Under the pieces are notes generated by a model. The model did not search any database. It was not told the origin of the DNA and saw only the letters and a program-made list of their open reading frames with translations. A DNA stretch of 28,864 nt, taken from NCBI GenBank assembly GCA_030463445.1, contig JAQGFW010028496.1:1-28864 (forward strand). Direction: 5' to 3'. Of this stretch, positions 15,746-23,965 are shown in pieces; positions within the stretch are counted from its first letter, which is position 1; each line of letters begins with the position of its first letter. The position numbers were made by a program, and so were the translations under genes. Source of the stretch: Euplotes aediculatus (Eukaryota > Ciliophora > Spirotrichea > Euplotida > Euplotidae).

Positions 15746-18700
15746 GGAACGGATATTCAAATAGTTTGGGTTGATCATTATTGGGTATCAGTAAAATCGA
15801 AGGCTTTCTTTTTGTACGTATTGACAATAGTCCCTTTGTTACACCCCGATATGAAAAACCTGTCGATATGCCACTCCGGTATTCCCAGCTTCGGTTGCCT
15901 TTATTGAGTAGCACATGCCCAAAAGAGGCATCCAATCTTCCAAATTGAGGAAGAAGGGCCGTGCGGTTGCCACCCAGTAACAAATCCGTTTGTCCATCAC
16001 CGTTAATATCCTCTGCAAGTATGGCATTAACCGAAGACCATTGAATCTGAGCCGGCAATTCAGTTACTAAAAAGTTGTCATTCCCCTTGTTCCAGGCGAT
16101 GACAGAACTGGAATAGTTAAAGGTTCTCTGTTCGGATTTGCTTAATAATTTGCTATCAAACAATTCCTGTATGCTGCGATTGGCATATTGCTCGTGCCGC
16201 AGGTTTTGCTTTTTTAAAGCAGGCACCTGATCAGTCAGCTCCTTTTTGGTGAATACAGGAAGGTCCTTGCCATTGATGGAACGGGTGAGTATTTTCTCCA
16301 CCTGTCCATTTTCATTGAAATCCTGAATCCATAGCCTCACCGGATTGGCTGAATCCGGCTGCAGATAAAAGTTCTGACCGATATTACCCAGCACCAGTTC
16401 ATCACGTCCATCCTTATCTGCGTCAAAAGCCAGCACCGATTGCCACCAGCCAAATCGTCCTTTAATGGAACTGGCAACTTCCCCGAACTTCCCTTGTTGA
16501 AAGCGGAATACCCGGGGTTCCATCCATTCTCCTACTATTACCAGATCAGCAGAAGCTGTTCCGCTGAGCCTGGCCCAGCAGGCATCCGTAATCATACCCA
16601 GTTTCGCGATGTCCGGATTCAGGTTGGCGGTTTGATTCGTAAAACGTCCCCCACCTTCATTTTGCAGAAGCATGGATTCGGGTATCAGTCCGTATTGTGC
16701 CGGAACTGATCTTGCACCTACAAACAAATCCAGGTCACCATCTCCATCCCAGTCATATGCTTTAATTACCGCTGTATTAGCTTTATTCAAAGGCAAGGGA
16801 ACGGACGATAGAGAAAATCTTCCTTTGCTATCGTTGAGGTACAACCGCAGTTCCAGTTGTTTGCTTCCTGCTGCATGATTGTTTCCTCCTGCCCCGATTA
16901 TCAAATCCTGATCACCATCACCATCTGCATCAAAGAATTGGGCAGCTACATCCTCATAGGCCGAAAAGCTTTTCCAGTAGCTGCTGTCGGCTTCTATGAA
17001 GCCATTAGCCTGTTGCAGGTAGAGATGTGCTGATTTACCTGCCGGCCCGCCGATGAATACATCTTCCAGACCATCTCCATTGACATCTGCTTTTGCGTAG
17101 GCAGGCCCTTCCCTCGATAAGAACACGGGAATATTGCGTTCATTGTATACATCCTGGTAATCGTCTTCTTCCGGAGTTTTAAATACCTGGTTATTGCCAG
17201 TTATAAACAATTGGCTGGCATTTGTTCTGATTACCGGTGTCCAGGGTCTGGCATCCTGCATCTGAAGTTCGAGCGTAGTATCCAGTCCTGGTTGATGGAT
17301 CACCGTACAGAGTTGCTTGCCCGGCCATAGAACCACCAGCGAGTCTACCGGCGCAGCACCTAACCCAATGTGCAATACATAGTCCACGGAAGACTGAAAT
17401 CCCCTGCTGGGTATCTGTTCTCTATAATGAACGGAACCATTTTGATAAGCGAATACTCTCGCACCTACTGCAAAGCGGTTCTGTGCTGTTCCTGTCAATT
17501 TAAGTTTCAGGTAATGGTGATTTGTATCCTGCTGCATGGAGTTGTTCCGGTAAAGCAGGCTGGGCTGGTTTACATTATTTACGATAAGGTCCAGATCCCC
17601 GTCATTGTCCAGGTCGCCATAAGCAGCGCCATTGGAAAAACTCGGAATATCCAGTCCCCATTCTTTCGCCATATCGTTAAACTTCAACTGCCCTTTATTG
17701 TGAAAAAGTTTATTGATTATAGGATTCGAAGGCATCTTGTTGATGATTTCACTGATTTCTTCCTTCCTGCCGGTCAGTACCATATTCTGAATGACATCAT
17801 TCGCGAAGAAGTCGATAAAATCCTGGTCGGTTACATCCTGGTAGATACCGTTACAAACAAAAATATCATTATGGCCGTCATTGTCTGCATCAAAGATTAA
17901 TCCGCCCCAACTCCAGTCTGAGGCGGCAACCCCACTGTAAAATGCAGTTTCCATAAACATCTCCTCACCAGAATTGATCTGCAGGGTATTCTGCAGGAAC
18001 TGGTTATAGAAACCTGACCGTTGTTTGAGGCGTTGTATATCGGTATGTTCAAAGGTGGTGGTAGTCTTAAGCCGGAAATCATCATCCGGTAACATTTCTG
18101 TTACAAAAATATCTGGTTTACCATCATTGTTCAGGTCACCCATATCAGCGCCCATGGAAGAGTGGCTGATATGCTGCAGGTAGTCTTCGAGTTTTTCTTC
18201 AAAACGGCCATTCTGCTGGTTGATATAGAGATAGTCGCGTTCAAAAAAATCATTGGACACGTAAATGTCCGGGTATCCGTCACCGTTAACATCGCCGACC
18301 GTAACACCCAGACCAAAACCAATCAGGCTGCCGTAGATATTGGCCTCCTCACTAACATCCACAAACCGGCCATTGTCATTTCGCAGTAAGCGATCACCTC
18401 CCCCTTTCAGAAAATCTGCCACCGGCCAGTCTTTCGCACGCAGGTCGCGTTTATTTGCATAGTTGAGGGTGTTCACCGGAATAAAACTATTGTTGAGAAT
18501 ATAAGCATCCAGGTCGCCGTCGAGATCGTAATCAAAAAAAGCGGCATGGGTGGTATATCCTGCATCTGCTAAACCATATTCTTTGGCCTGTTCAGTAAAA
18601 GTGAGGTCTTTGTTATTAATGAATAGGGCATTATCCTGGATCATGCCTTTTTTATATCCGGCGTTACATACATAGATATCCAGCCAGCCATCGTTGTTGA

Positions 18701-19058
18701 TGTCTACGAATACTACACCTGTACTCCATTTATCTGCTTCTTCAATACCAGCTGCAGAAGAGATATCTTCAAACTGAAAATCACCTTTATTCAGAAAGAG
18801 TTTATTCGCGCCCATATTGGCAGTAAAAAAAAGATCCGGCAGGCCATCATTGTTGATATCACCAATACCACACCCTCCACCATTATAATAATTGCGATAG
18901 GAGAAGATATTAAAGAGTTCATCTCCGGTAACTGTATTGGTAAAGTCTACCCCGGAGTTTTTCATCAGCGTAAAACGGGTTGTTCCCCTGTTGGTATCAC
19001 TGGTACAACTCATCAATCCGATCAACCCAACCACTACCATTCGAATCAAATACTTCAT
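15735..19058 (-). CDS. Giant FG-GAP/VCBS-repeat lipoprotein with ASPIC/UnbV domain (lipoprotein A)
   Basis: A 1107-residue paralogue of lipoprotein B. The signal ends in LMSC, with C18 lipidated. DxNxDGxxD-type motifs recur about 13 times (DINNDGLPDLF at 67-77, DVNGDGYPDIY at 256-266, DLDNDGDLDLI at 482-492, DWDGDGDLDLF and DINGDGQTDLL further on). The first repeat block spans about 50-510. ASPIC/UnbV follows at about 515-590 (NRFAVGARVFAYQNG...RGFQSSVDYVLHIGLG...VDSLVVLWP), then a second block. Such repeats usually fold as calcium-stabilised beta-propellers. The gene follows susD on the same strand after 66 bp that hold a strong hairpin, so its level is probably lower than that of susCD. It occupies the usual place of SusE/F-type glycan-binding lipoproteins. 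Function not established. Confidence 0.86.
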   Translation of the reverse strand: MKYLIRMVVVGLIGLMSCTSDTNRGTTRFTLMKNSGVDFTNTVTGDELFNIFSYRNYYNGGGCGIGDINNDGLPDLFFTANMGANKLFLNKGDFQFEDISSAAGIEEADKWSTGVVFVDINNDGWLDIYVCNAGYKKGMIQDNALFINNKDLTFTEQAKEYGLADAGYTTHAAFFDYDLDGDLDAYILNNSFIPVNTLNYANKRDLRAKDWPVADFLKGGGDRLLRNDNGRFVDVSEEANIYGSLIGFGLGVTVGDVNGDGYPDIYVSNDFFERDYLYINQQNGRFEEKLEDYLQHISHSSMGADMGDLNNDGKPDIFVTEMLPDDDFRLKTTTTFEHTDIQRLKQRSGFYNQFLQNTLQINSGEEMFMETAFYSGVAASDWSWGGLIFDADNDGHNDIFVCNGIYQDVTDQDFIDFFANDVIQNMVLTGRKEEISEIINKMPSNPIINKLFHNKGQLKFNDMAKEWGLDIPSFSNGAAYGDLDNDGDLDLIVNNVNQPSLLYRNNSMQQDTNHHYLKLKLTGTAQNRFAVGARVFAYQNGSVHYREQIPSRGFQSSVDYVLHIGLGAAPVDSLVVLWPGKQLCTVIHQPGLDTTLELQMQDARPWTPVIRTNASQLFITGNNQVFKTPEEDDYQDVYNERNIPVFLSREGPAYAKADVNGDGLEDVFIGGPAGKSAHLYLQQANGFIEADSSYWKSFSAYEDVAAQFFDADGDGDQDLIIGAGGNNHAAGSKQLELRLYLNDSKGRFSLSSVPLPLNKANTAVIKAYDWDGDGDLDLFVGARSVPAQYGLIPESMLLQNEGGGRFTNQTANLNPDIAKLGMITDACWARLSGTASADLVIVGEWMEPRVFRFQQGKFGEVASSIKGRFGWWQSVLAFDADKDGRDELVLGNIGQNFYLQPDSANPVRLWIQDFNENGQVEKILTRSINGKDLPVFTKKELTDQVPALKKQNLRHEQYANRSIQELFDSKLLSKSEQRTFNYSSSVIAWNKGNDNFLVTELPAQIQWSSVNAILAEDINGDGQTDLLLGGNRTALLPQFGRLDASFGHVLLNKGNRSWEYRSGISTGFSYRGVTKGLLSIRTKRKPSILLIPNNDQPKLFEYPFHEK

Positions 19059-19072
19059 GGTTCAAACTAAAT

Positions 19073-19108
19073 AAAAAAATGGCCATTTATACAAATGACC
19101 ATTTTTTT
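19073..19108 (-). terminator. Near-perfect A/T-flanked hairpin between susD and lipoprotein A
   Basis: AAAAAAATGGCCATTT (19073-19088) and AAATGACCATTTTTTT (19093-19108) pair over 16 bp with one mismatch around a 4-nt loop. Read on the minus strand, the operon's direction, this is a stem ending in seven T, the form of an intrinsic terminator. It sits 17 nt after the susD stop and 14 nt before the lipoprotein ATG, with no room seen for a new promoter. It probably acts as a partial terminator or mRNA-stabilising 3' end that sets a high susCD to lipoprotein ratio. Confidence 0.75.
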
Positions 19109-19124
19109 AAGAGATAAAACTTAA

Positions 19125-20651
19125 TTAATACCCGGGATTCTGTGTCAGATTCGGATTCACTGCCAACGCGTTGGAAGGAATCGGGAAAATGATGTATTTG
19201 TTATCAGAAGTACCAGGCTTGGTTGGACCATAAGGAGCCAGGTATTTTCCAAAACGGATCAGATCATGTCTTCTCCAGCTTTCCCAATAGAACTCACGAC
19301 CTCTTTCATCAATCAGGTTATCTGCAGTGAGGGCAGTTAATTCTGAAGCTCCTCTAGTATCGCGGAGTTCATTGACGATATCGAGTGCATCTTCTGTATT
19401 TCCTTTTCTGAAGAGCGCTTCTGCTTTCATCAACAACACATCTGAATAGCGCAGGAGCACATAGTCATTGTTTGCTGTTTCGGCGATATCATCTGTCATA
19501 TTGGGTACATATTTAACCACTCGGATACCAGGAGTTTCCACCTGCTGTCCAGTAGGTATTACCGGAGTAATATCCCTAGTGAAGACAAGGTTGTTTCCTA
19601 CCCGATCTTTCAGAGCAACACCATCCTTATCAAACTGCTGACCAACAAGGAAACCAACACGCATACCGGTTACATCGGTAAAGCCAGGGTAGGCTCTTCC
19701 ACGGCGCTGATCGGCTGCTTCAAACTTGTCGTAGAAGTTAGCGAGGGTGGTGAAACCATTCCAGCCACTGGGTGTCTGGTTGTAGTGCGTTCCGCAATAG
19801 TAGTGGAAGCGAACGTTACCACCATCCCCGATATCATTTTTATTAGCAAAAATGATTTCCTTGGAGGTCTCGGTATTGGTCGGTGTAAAGCTCTTAAAGA
19901 AATCGTCTTCGATCTGAAATTTACCGCTGTTAATCACTTCATCACAGAGAGCGATTACACGATCCATATCCGCAGCATCAAAGGTGGGGGCGAGGCGATT
20001 GGCGTAAACACCTTTGTTCAGGTATGCTTTCGCCAGCATGGTTTTAGCCATCCATTTGGTAGCCACTGTAGGGGCTGCTGTTTCGCTGAGGTCTGCCTGA
20101 GCAGATTCCAGGTCTTCGATTATTTTATCCAGTGCCACTGAACCCACCAGTACTTGAGGATCTTTAAGCAGATCTTCTCCAGGTTCTCGAACAGGCACCT
20201 GATTGTACAAATCCAACACGTAGAACATGGCATATGCACGCAGTGCAAGTGCCTGTGCAGCTGCCTCGGCAGGTGGATCAAACGTCAGCAGGTTGGTGGT
20301 GTTAAATACAATCTGGAGCAGGTTGTTGAAGTTGTCGCGGATACGCTGGTTTTCGGGATCCCAGGTATGGGTATGCAATACGCGCCATACACCATTATCG
20401 TCCCAGTCTCCACCACGTGTAGGTCCAATACAGTCATCAGATGACATATCCTGCAGGGCGAATACCCCGGTTTGATCCTGGAAGGGTCCACGGAATGAGT
20501 TGTAGCAGCCTCTTAGCAAACCGTTGATATCTGCAATTTCCTGCGCCTCCTCAAGCGTTAATTCCGCATTGAGTTTTTCATCCAGTTTGGTACAACCCGT
20601 AAGCAGGCCCACGCCCATCCAACAGGTTGCTGCAATAATTATAGATCTCAT
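19125..20651 (-). CDS. susD-like: SusD/RagB-family outer-membrane nutrient-binding lipoprotein
   Basis: A 508-residue lipoprotein. The signal ends in LLTGC with C20 lipidated, followed by TKLDEK, an acidic/lysine stretch of the kind associated with export to the surface in Bacteroidota. SusD hallmarks: helical TPR-like N-half with ALRAYAMFYVLDLYNQVPV (133-151), a central loop region carrying the ligand site, and the C-terminal RagB segment LLMKAEALFRKGNTEDA...DERGREFYWESWRRHDLIRFGKY, ending in NPNLTQNPGY. SusD acts as a lid on the SusC barrel and captures oligosaccharide. The gene follows the susC-like gene after 20 bp. The residues seen do not reveal the sugar. Confidence 0.95.
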   Translation of the reverse strand: MRSIIIAATCWMGVGLLTGCTKLDEKLNAELTLEEAQEIADINGLLRGCYNSFRGPFQDQTGVFALQDMSSDDCIGPTRGGDWDDNGVWRVLHTHTWDPENQRIRDNFNNLLQIVFNTTNLLTFDPPAEAAAQALALRAYAMFYVLDLYNQVPVREPGEDLLKDPQVLVGSVALDKIIEDLESAQADLSETAAPTVATKWMAKTMLAKAYLNKGVYANRLAPTFDAADMDRVIALCDEVINSGKFQIEDDFFKSFTPTNTETSKEIIFANKNDIGDGGNVRFHYYCGTHYNQTPSGWNGFTTLANFYDKFEAADQRRGRAYPGFTDVTGMRVGFLVGQQFDKDGVALKDRVGNNLVFTRDITPVIPTGQQVETPGIRVVKYVPNMTDDIAETANNDYVLLRYSDVLLMKAEALFRKGNTEDALDIVNELRDTRGASELTALTADNLIDERGREFYWESWRRHDLIRFGKYLAPYGPTKPGTSDNKYIIFPIPSNALAVNPNLTQNPGY

Positions 20652-20671
20652 AATAAATAGTTATTTAAGAA

Positions 20672-23668
20672 TTAAAGTGATACACTAAATCCAATCATAT
20701 AGGTTCTGGCAGAAGGATACGGGGTGTATTCGATACCGAAGGAAGGAACTCCATCAACAGGTTTAGGAGTGTTCACTTCTGGATCGAATCCACTGTAATT
20801 GGTCAGGATAAACAGGTTCTGACCAGTTAGGTACACATTAACCCCTTTAAAGTTCTTGCCAATGTCCCCAACAAAGTAAGACAGTGTCATGTTGGCCATT
20901 TTGAAATAATCACCTTTTTCCAGGTAACGGGTTGAAACGGGCTGAGAGTTAGCGGTACTTTCTAACAAATTAGTGTTGAAAACTGATTTCGCAATGTTCC
21001 GGTTATTACCCAAATTACCGATTGCGAGCGTAGCCTGGGTTGTGTTATTATAAATATCATGTCCAAAAGCACCATTCATGTTCATGTTCAGACTAAGCTT
21101 TTTGTAAGCCAGTGTAGTACTGAAACCGAGCAGGGTAGTTGGGTTTGGGTTACCCACAAAGAAACGATTGGCATTGTTGTTGGGATCACCACCTTCAAAC
21201 TGTGCGGAACCATCTCTGTCGATTCCCAGAAAACGGCCCATGAAGAAGGCATTCAATGGCTGACCATTTGCCATACGCTGCGCAAAGGCACCAGTCAGAC
21301 CCTGACCATTGATTCCACCTGTGAGTACAGCCGGACCGTCATAGTTCTTCAACTCGTTCTTCAGGAAGGAAGCAAAAATACCAACGTTCCACTGGAAGTC
21401 TTTTTTATCAATAGCAGCCAAATTCAAGGTAAATTCCAGACCGGAGTTGATTACCTCACCCGGCAGGTTTACCCAGTAACGGGAGGCTGGTGCAGGTGGC
21501 TTGGCTTCAAAATTGAAGAGTAGGTCAGAGGTATTCTTGACGAAATATTCAATTGAACCTGAAAGTTTACCTTTCATTATGGAATAATCCAATCCAATAT
21601 TGTACGTCTCGGATCTTTCCCACTTTAAATTGGGATTAGCAATATTGGTAAGCCTAAAATCACCATTAGCTCCTACATATGCATACCGCTCCTGTGCAGC
21701 ACCCGCGGGAAATTCCTGGTTCCCTACTATACCCCAACCAAGTCTGAGTTTCAGGTTATCAAAGAAGGTACCCCCTTTCATGAAGTCTTCGTTGCTGATA
21801 TTCCAGGCAGCAGCAAGTGAGGGGAAATAACCATAACGGTTGTTCGAACCGAATTTGTTGGAACCATCCGCGCGGAAAGTTGCAGTTAACAGGTACTTAT
21901 CCAACCAGTTAACATTCACGCGGCCAAAGAAAGATTGCAATTCAGAGGAAGGATCTGCAAAAGAACCAATACCACGATTAGCCTGGTTAGATCCCTGCAG
22001 GTAGTTTGTATAAGGAATGGCATTGGATGTAAACCCTTCTGCACCTGCACCAAATCCTTTGTTGCCAAATTTCATGTATTCATAACCCAGTGTACCTGAG
22101 AAATACAAGGCATCGGTTAACTGCTTGTTATAGTTCAATGTGTGTGTTATCTGCTGAGTAGTCAGTTCATTGTTCTGAACATTCGCCCATCCCAGACCAA
22201 AAACGCCTGGAATTCGGATCCAACGGGCTATTTCTGTTCTGCGTACCCCAGTACCATAATTCAAACTCATTAGCATACGGTATTCCAGGTTATCATTGAA
22301 CTTGTAATAGGGAGAAATACTGGCCAATACATTGGTAGTTTTGGAATTATCATTATATGCCTCAGCAGCAGCCAGCGGATTAATATTGGTGCGTGGGAAT
22401 CCACCCTCATCAAGATTCAGACTTCCATCCTGATTACGAAACGGACGGGTTGGATTCCACTGCAACGCCTGACCAATCAAACTTCCTTCGAAACCGGAGT
22501 TGGTAGCAACAGGTGCGATATCTTCTACCACTTGTGAAGTAATAATGTTAATATCCAATCCAAGTTTTTTGTTTTCCAGAAATTTGAAGTTCCCATTTAG
22601 GTTGGCAGTATATTTTTTCATGCCAGACTTGATGATGATACCTTCCTGGTCGTAGTAACCCATAGACAAACGCAGACGGGCATTTTCATTACCACCGCTT
22701 GCACTTACATTGTAGTTCTGGAAAAGGCCCTTGCGGGTGATGGCATCCATCGCATCCACATTACCACCCCAGTCACTACCACTAATATTATAAGCAGAAA
22801 GTGCCTCTCTGTATTCACTTGCAGATAACACTTCCAGCTTTTTCAGAATTTCACTGAAACCGACCTGTGTACCCACATCAATTTTGGGTGCACCACTCTT
22901 ACCTCTTTTTGTGGTGATCAAAACCACACCATTGGCACCTCTTGAACCATAAATCGCTGTCGCAGATGCATCTTTCAATACGTCCATAGTTGCGATATCA
23001 GCAGGGTTCAAAAAGTTCAGCGGGTTGGCATCCGGAGAAGCACCCAAACCACGGGCATCCAGACCCGGACGGGCAGAACGACCATCCAGAGGAACTCCAT
23101 CTACCACATACAGTGGCTGACCTCCAGCACGTACAGATGCGTTACCGCGAATCCGTACAGAAGTTTGTCCGCCTGGCTGACCACTGTTGTTCAATACCTG
23201 AACACCGGCCACTTTACCCTGGATCAACTGATCCGGAGCATTCATGATACCCTGGTTGAAGTCTTTTTCCTTTACCTGGGCAACCGAACCGGTGAGGTCT
23301 TTTTTACGGGCAGTACCATAACCAACAACCACCACTTCGCTTAAAGCAGCATCCGAGGAGGTAAGCGCAATGGACATTTCAGTTCCTGTAATCGCTACTT
23401 CTTTGGTAGCAAATCCAACCGAAGAAATCACCAGTGTTTTGGCGTCGGCTGGCACTCCACCCAAACGAAAGGTACCATCGGCTTCGGTGGAGGTAGCGAT
23501 GGTTGTTCCCTTGACGGTAACAGTTGCACCAATAACTGGTATCCCTTCTTTTGAATCGGTGATTTTTCCTGTAATAACGCGTTCCTGGGCCTGTAGAGTG
23601 GAGCCGAGGAAAATACATAGCAAGAAGACAGAGAGCCTCCCTACCCATCGTGGCAATGCAACAGTCAT
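20672..23668 (-). CDS. susC-like: SusC/RagA-family TonB-dependent outer-membrane transporter
   Basis: A 998-residue protein. Signal peptide RLSVFLLCIFLGSTLQAQE (cleavage near residue 28). Residues about 30-103 are a carboxypeptidase-D-like regulatory domain (VITGKITDSKEGIPVIGATV). The SusC signature EVVVVGYGTARKKDLTGSV follows (111-129), then a plug domain ending with AIYGSRGANGVVLITTKRG. The remainder is a 22-strand-type barrel ending in the aromatic-rich C-terminus YMIGFSVSL. No N-terminal STN domain is present, so an anti-sigma/ECF signalling link is unlikely; control by the divergent LacI protein fits better. With SusD it imports oligosaccharide in a TonB-dependent way. It is the first gene of a four-gene minus-strand operon with SusD and two FG-GAP lipoproteins. 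Confidence 0.95.
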   Translation of the reverse strand: MTVALPRWVGRLSVFLLCIFLGSTLQAQERVITGKITDSKEGIPVIGATVTVKGTTIATSTEADGTFRLGGVPADAKTLVISSVGFATKEVAITGTEMSIALTSSDAALSEVVVVGYGTARKKDLTGSVAQVKEKDFNQGIMNAPDQLIQGKVAGVQVLNNSGQPGGQTSVRIRGNASVRAGGQPLYVVDGVPLDGRSARPGLDARGLGASPDANPLNFLNPADIATMDVLKDASATAIYGSRGANGVVLITTKRGKSGAPKIDVGTQVGFSEILKKLEVLSASEYREALSAYNISGSDWGGNVDAMDAITRKGLFQNYNVSASGGNENARLRLSMGYYDQEGIIIKSGMKKYTANLNGNFKFLENKKLGLDINIITSQVVEDIAPVATNSGFEGSLIGQALQWNPTRPFRNQDGSLNLDEGGFPRTNINPLAAAEAYNDNSKTTNVLASISPYYKFNDNLEYRMLMSLNYGTGVRRTEIARWIRIPGVFGLGWANVQNNELTTQQITHTLNYNKQLTDALYFSGTLGYEYMKFGNKGFGAGAEGFTSNAIPYTNYLQGSNQANRGIGSFADPSSELQSFFGRVNVNWLDKYLLTATFRADGSNKFGSNNRYGYFPSLAAAWNISNEDFMKGGTFFDNLKLRLGWGIVGNQEFPAGAAQERYAYVGANGDFRLTNIANPNLKWERSETYNIGLDYSIMKGKLSGSIEYFVKNTSDLLFNFEAKPPAPASRYWVNLPGEVINSGLEFTLNLAAIDKKDFQWNVGIFASFLKNELKNYDGPAVLTGGINGQGLTGAFAQRMANGQPLNAFFMGRFLGIDRDGSAQFEGGDPNNNANRFFVGNPNPTTLLGFSTTLAYKKLSLNMNMNGAFGHDIYNNTTQATLAIGNLGNNRNIAKSVFNTNLLESTANSQPVSTRYLEKGDYFKMANMTLSYFVGDIGKNFKGVNVYLTGQNLFILTNYSGFDPEVNTPKPVDGVPSFGIEYTPYPSARTYMIGFSVSL

Positions 23669-23748
23669 AGTTGTTGAGTTTTGGTTTTCGTGACGGTTTT
23701 TATATTGATTTTGATATAAAACTTTTTAAACCACACACCCCCAAAATC

Positions 23749-23763
23749 CCGGTTACTAACCGG
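23749..23763. promoter_or_regulatory. Perfect 15-bp odd palindrome upstream of susC-like gene
   Basis: CCGGTTACTAACCGG has two perfect 7-base arms around one central base, 81-95 nt upstream of the susC ATG. It differs from the AAACG-type sites next to lacI. It could be an operator for susC or the recognition site of a second regulator. The T-run that follows on the plus strand makes it look slightly like a short terminator, but no plus-strand transcript enters this region. A second AT-rich inverted repeat (23698-23721) lies closer to the ATG. Confidence 0.4.
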
Positions 23764-23880
23764 TCTTTTTATAGGCAATCATCCATGTCGAAACGCTGCC
23801 TGCCCTTTTTATCAGGTAGTTAGCGTCCCGATCTGCAATCAAATTCCAACTTTTTATCAATGTTTTTTTACCTTTTAACC

Positions 23881-23904
23881 TGCAAACGGTTTCGCAAACG
23901 TTTG
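23881..23904. promoter_or_regulatory. Tandem LacI-type operator candidates in the susC/lacI divergent region
   Basis: Two adjacent dyads. The 16-bp imperfect palindrome TGCAAACGGTTTCGCA (23881-23896) contains AAAC-G-GTTT, and the perfect 10-bp palindrome CAAACGTTTG (23895-23904) overlaps it by two bases. Both have the central-CG, AAAC/GTTT form common for LacI/GalR-family operators. They end 61 nt before the GTG of the lacI-like gene and lie about 210-235 nt from the susC ATG. Autoregulation is the simplest reading; control of susC from the same region is possible. No convincing Bacteroidota -33/-7 promoter (TTTG, TAnnTTTG) could be placed with good spacing. Confidence 0.6.
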
Positions 23905-23965
23905 TTGTGTAAAAAATACATATTGAGTTAAAATTAGCAAGTTTTTATTAAAAAATAACTTTTTT

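Noticed and set aside
15746-15778. Upstream start of lipoprotein B at 15778
   Set aside because: It places 11 polar residues before a perfect lipoprotein signal and lies inside lipoprotein A; the ATG at 15745 gives the expected signal peptide.
17370-17900. Long open frame on the plus strand inside lipoprotein A (176 codons)
   Set aside because: It is a shadow of the repetitive aspartate/asparagine-rich coding sequence on the other strand, with no domain or signal of its own.
12431-19058. Reading the repeated DxNxDG motifs as a tandem DNA repeat, or the proteins as adhesins or integrins
   Set aside because: The motifs are diverged at DNA level and spaced as beta-propeller blades; no Ig, cadherin, LPXTG or type IX sorting domain is seen to support a specific adhesin call.
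23669-23965. Promoters for susC and lacI of the Bacteroidota type (TTTG then TAnnTTTG)
   Set aside because: Only loose partial matches with wrong spacing were found on either strand, so no promoter is annotated.
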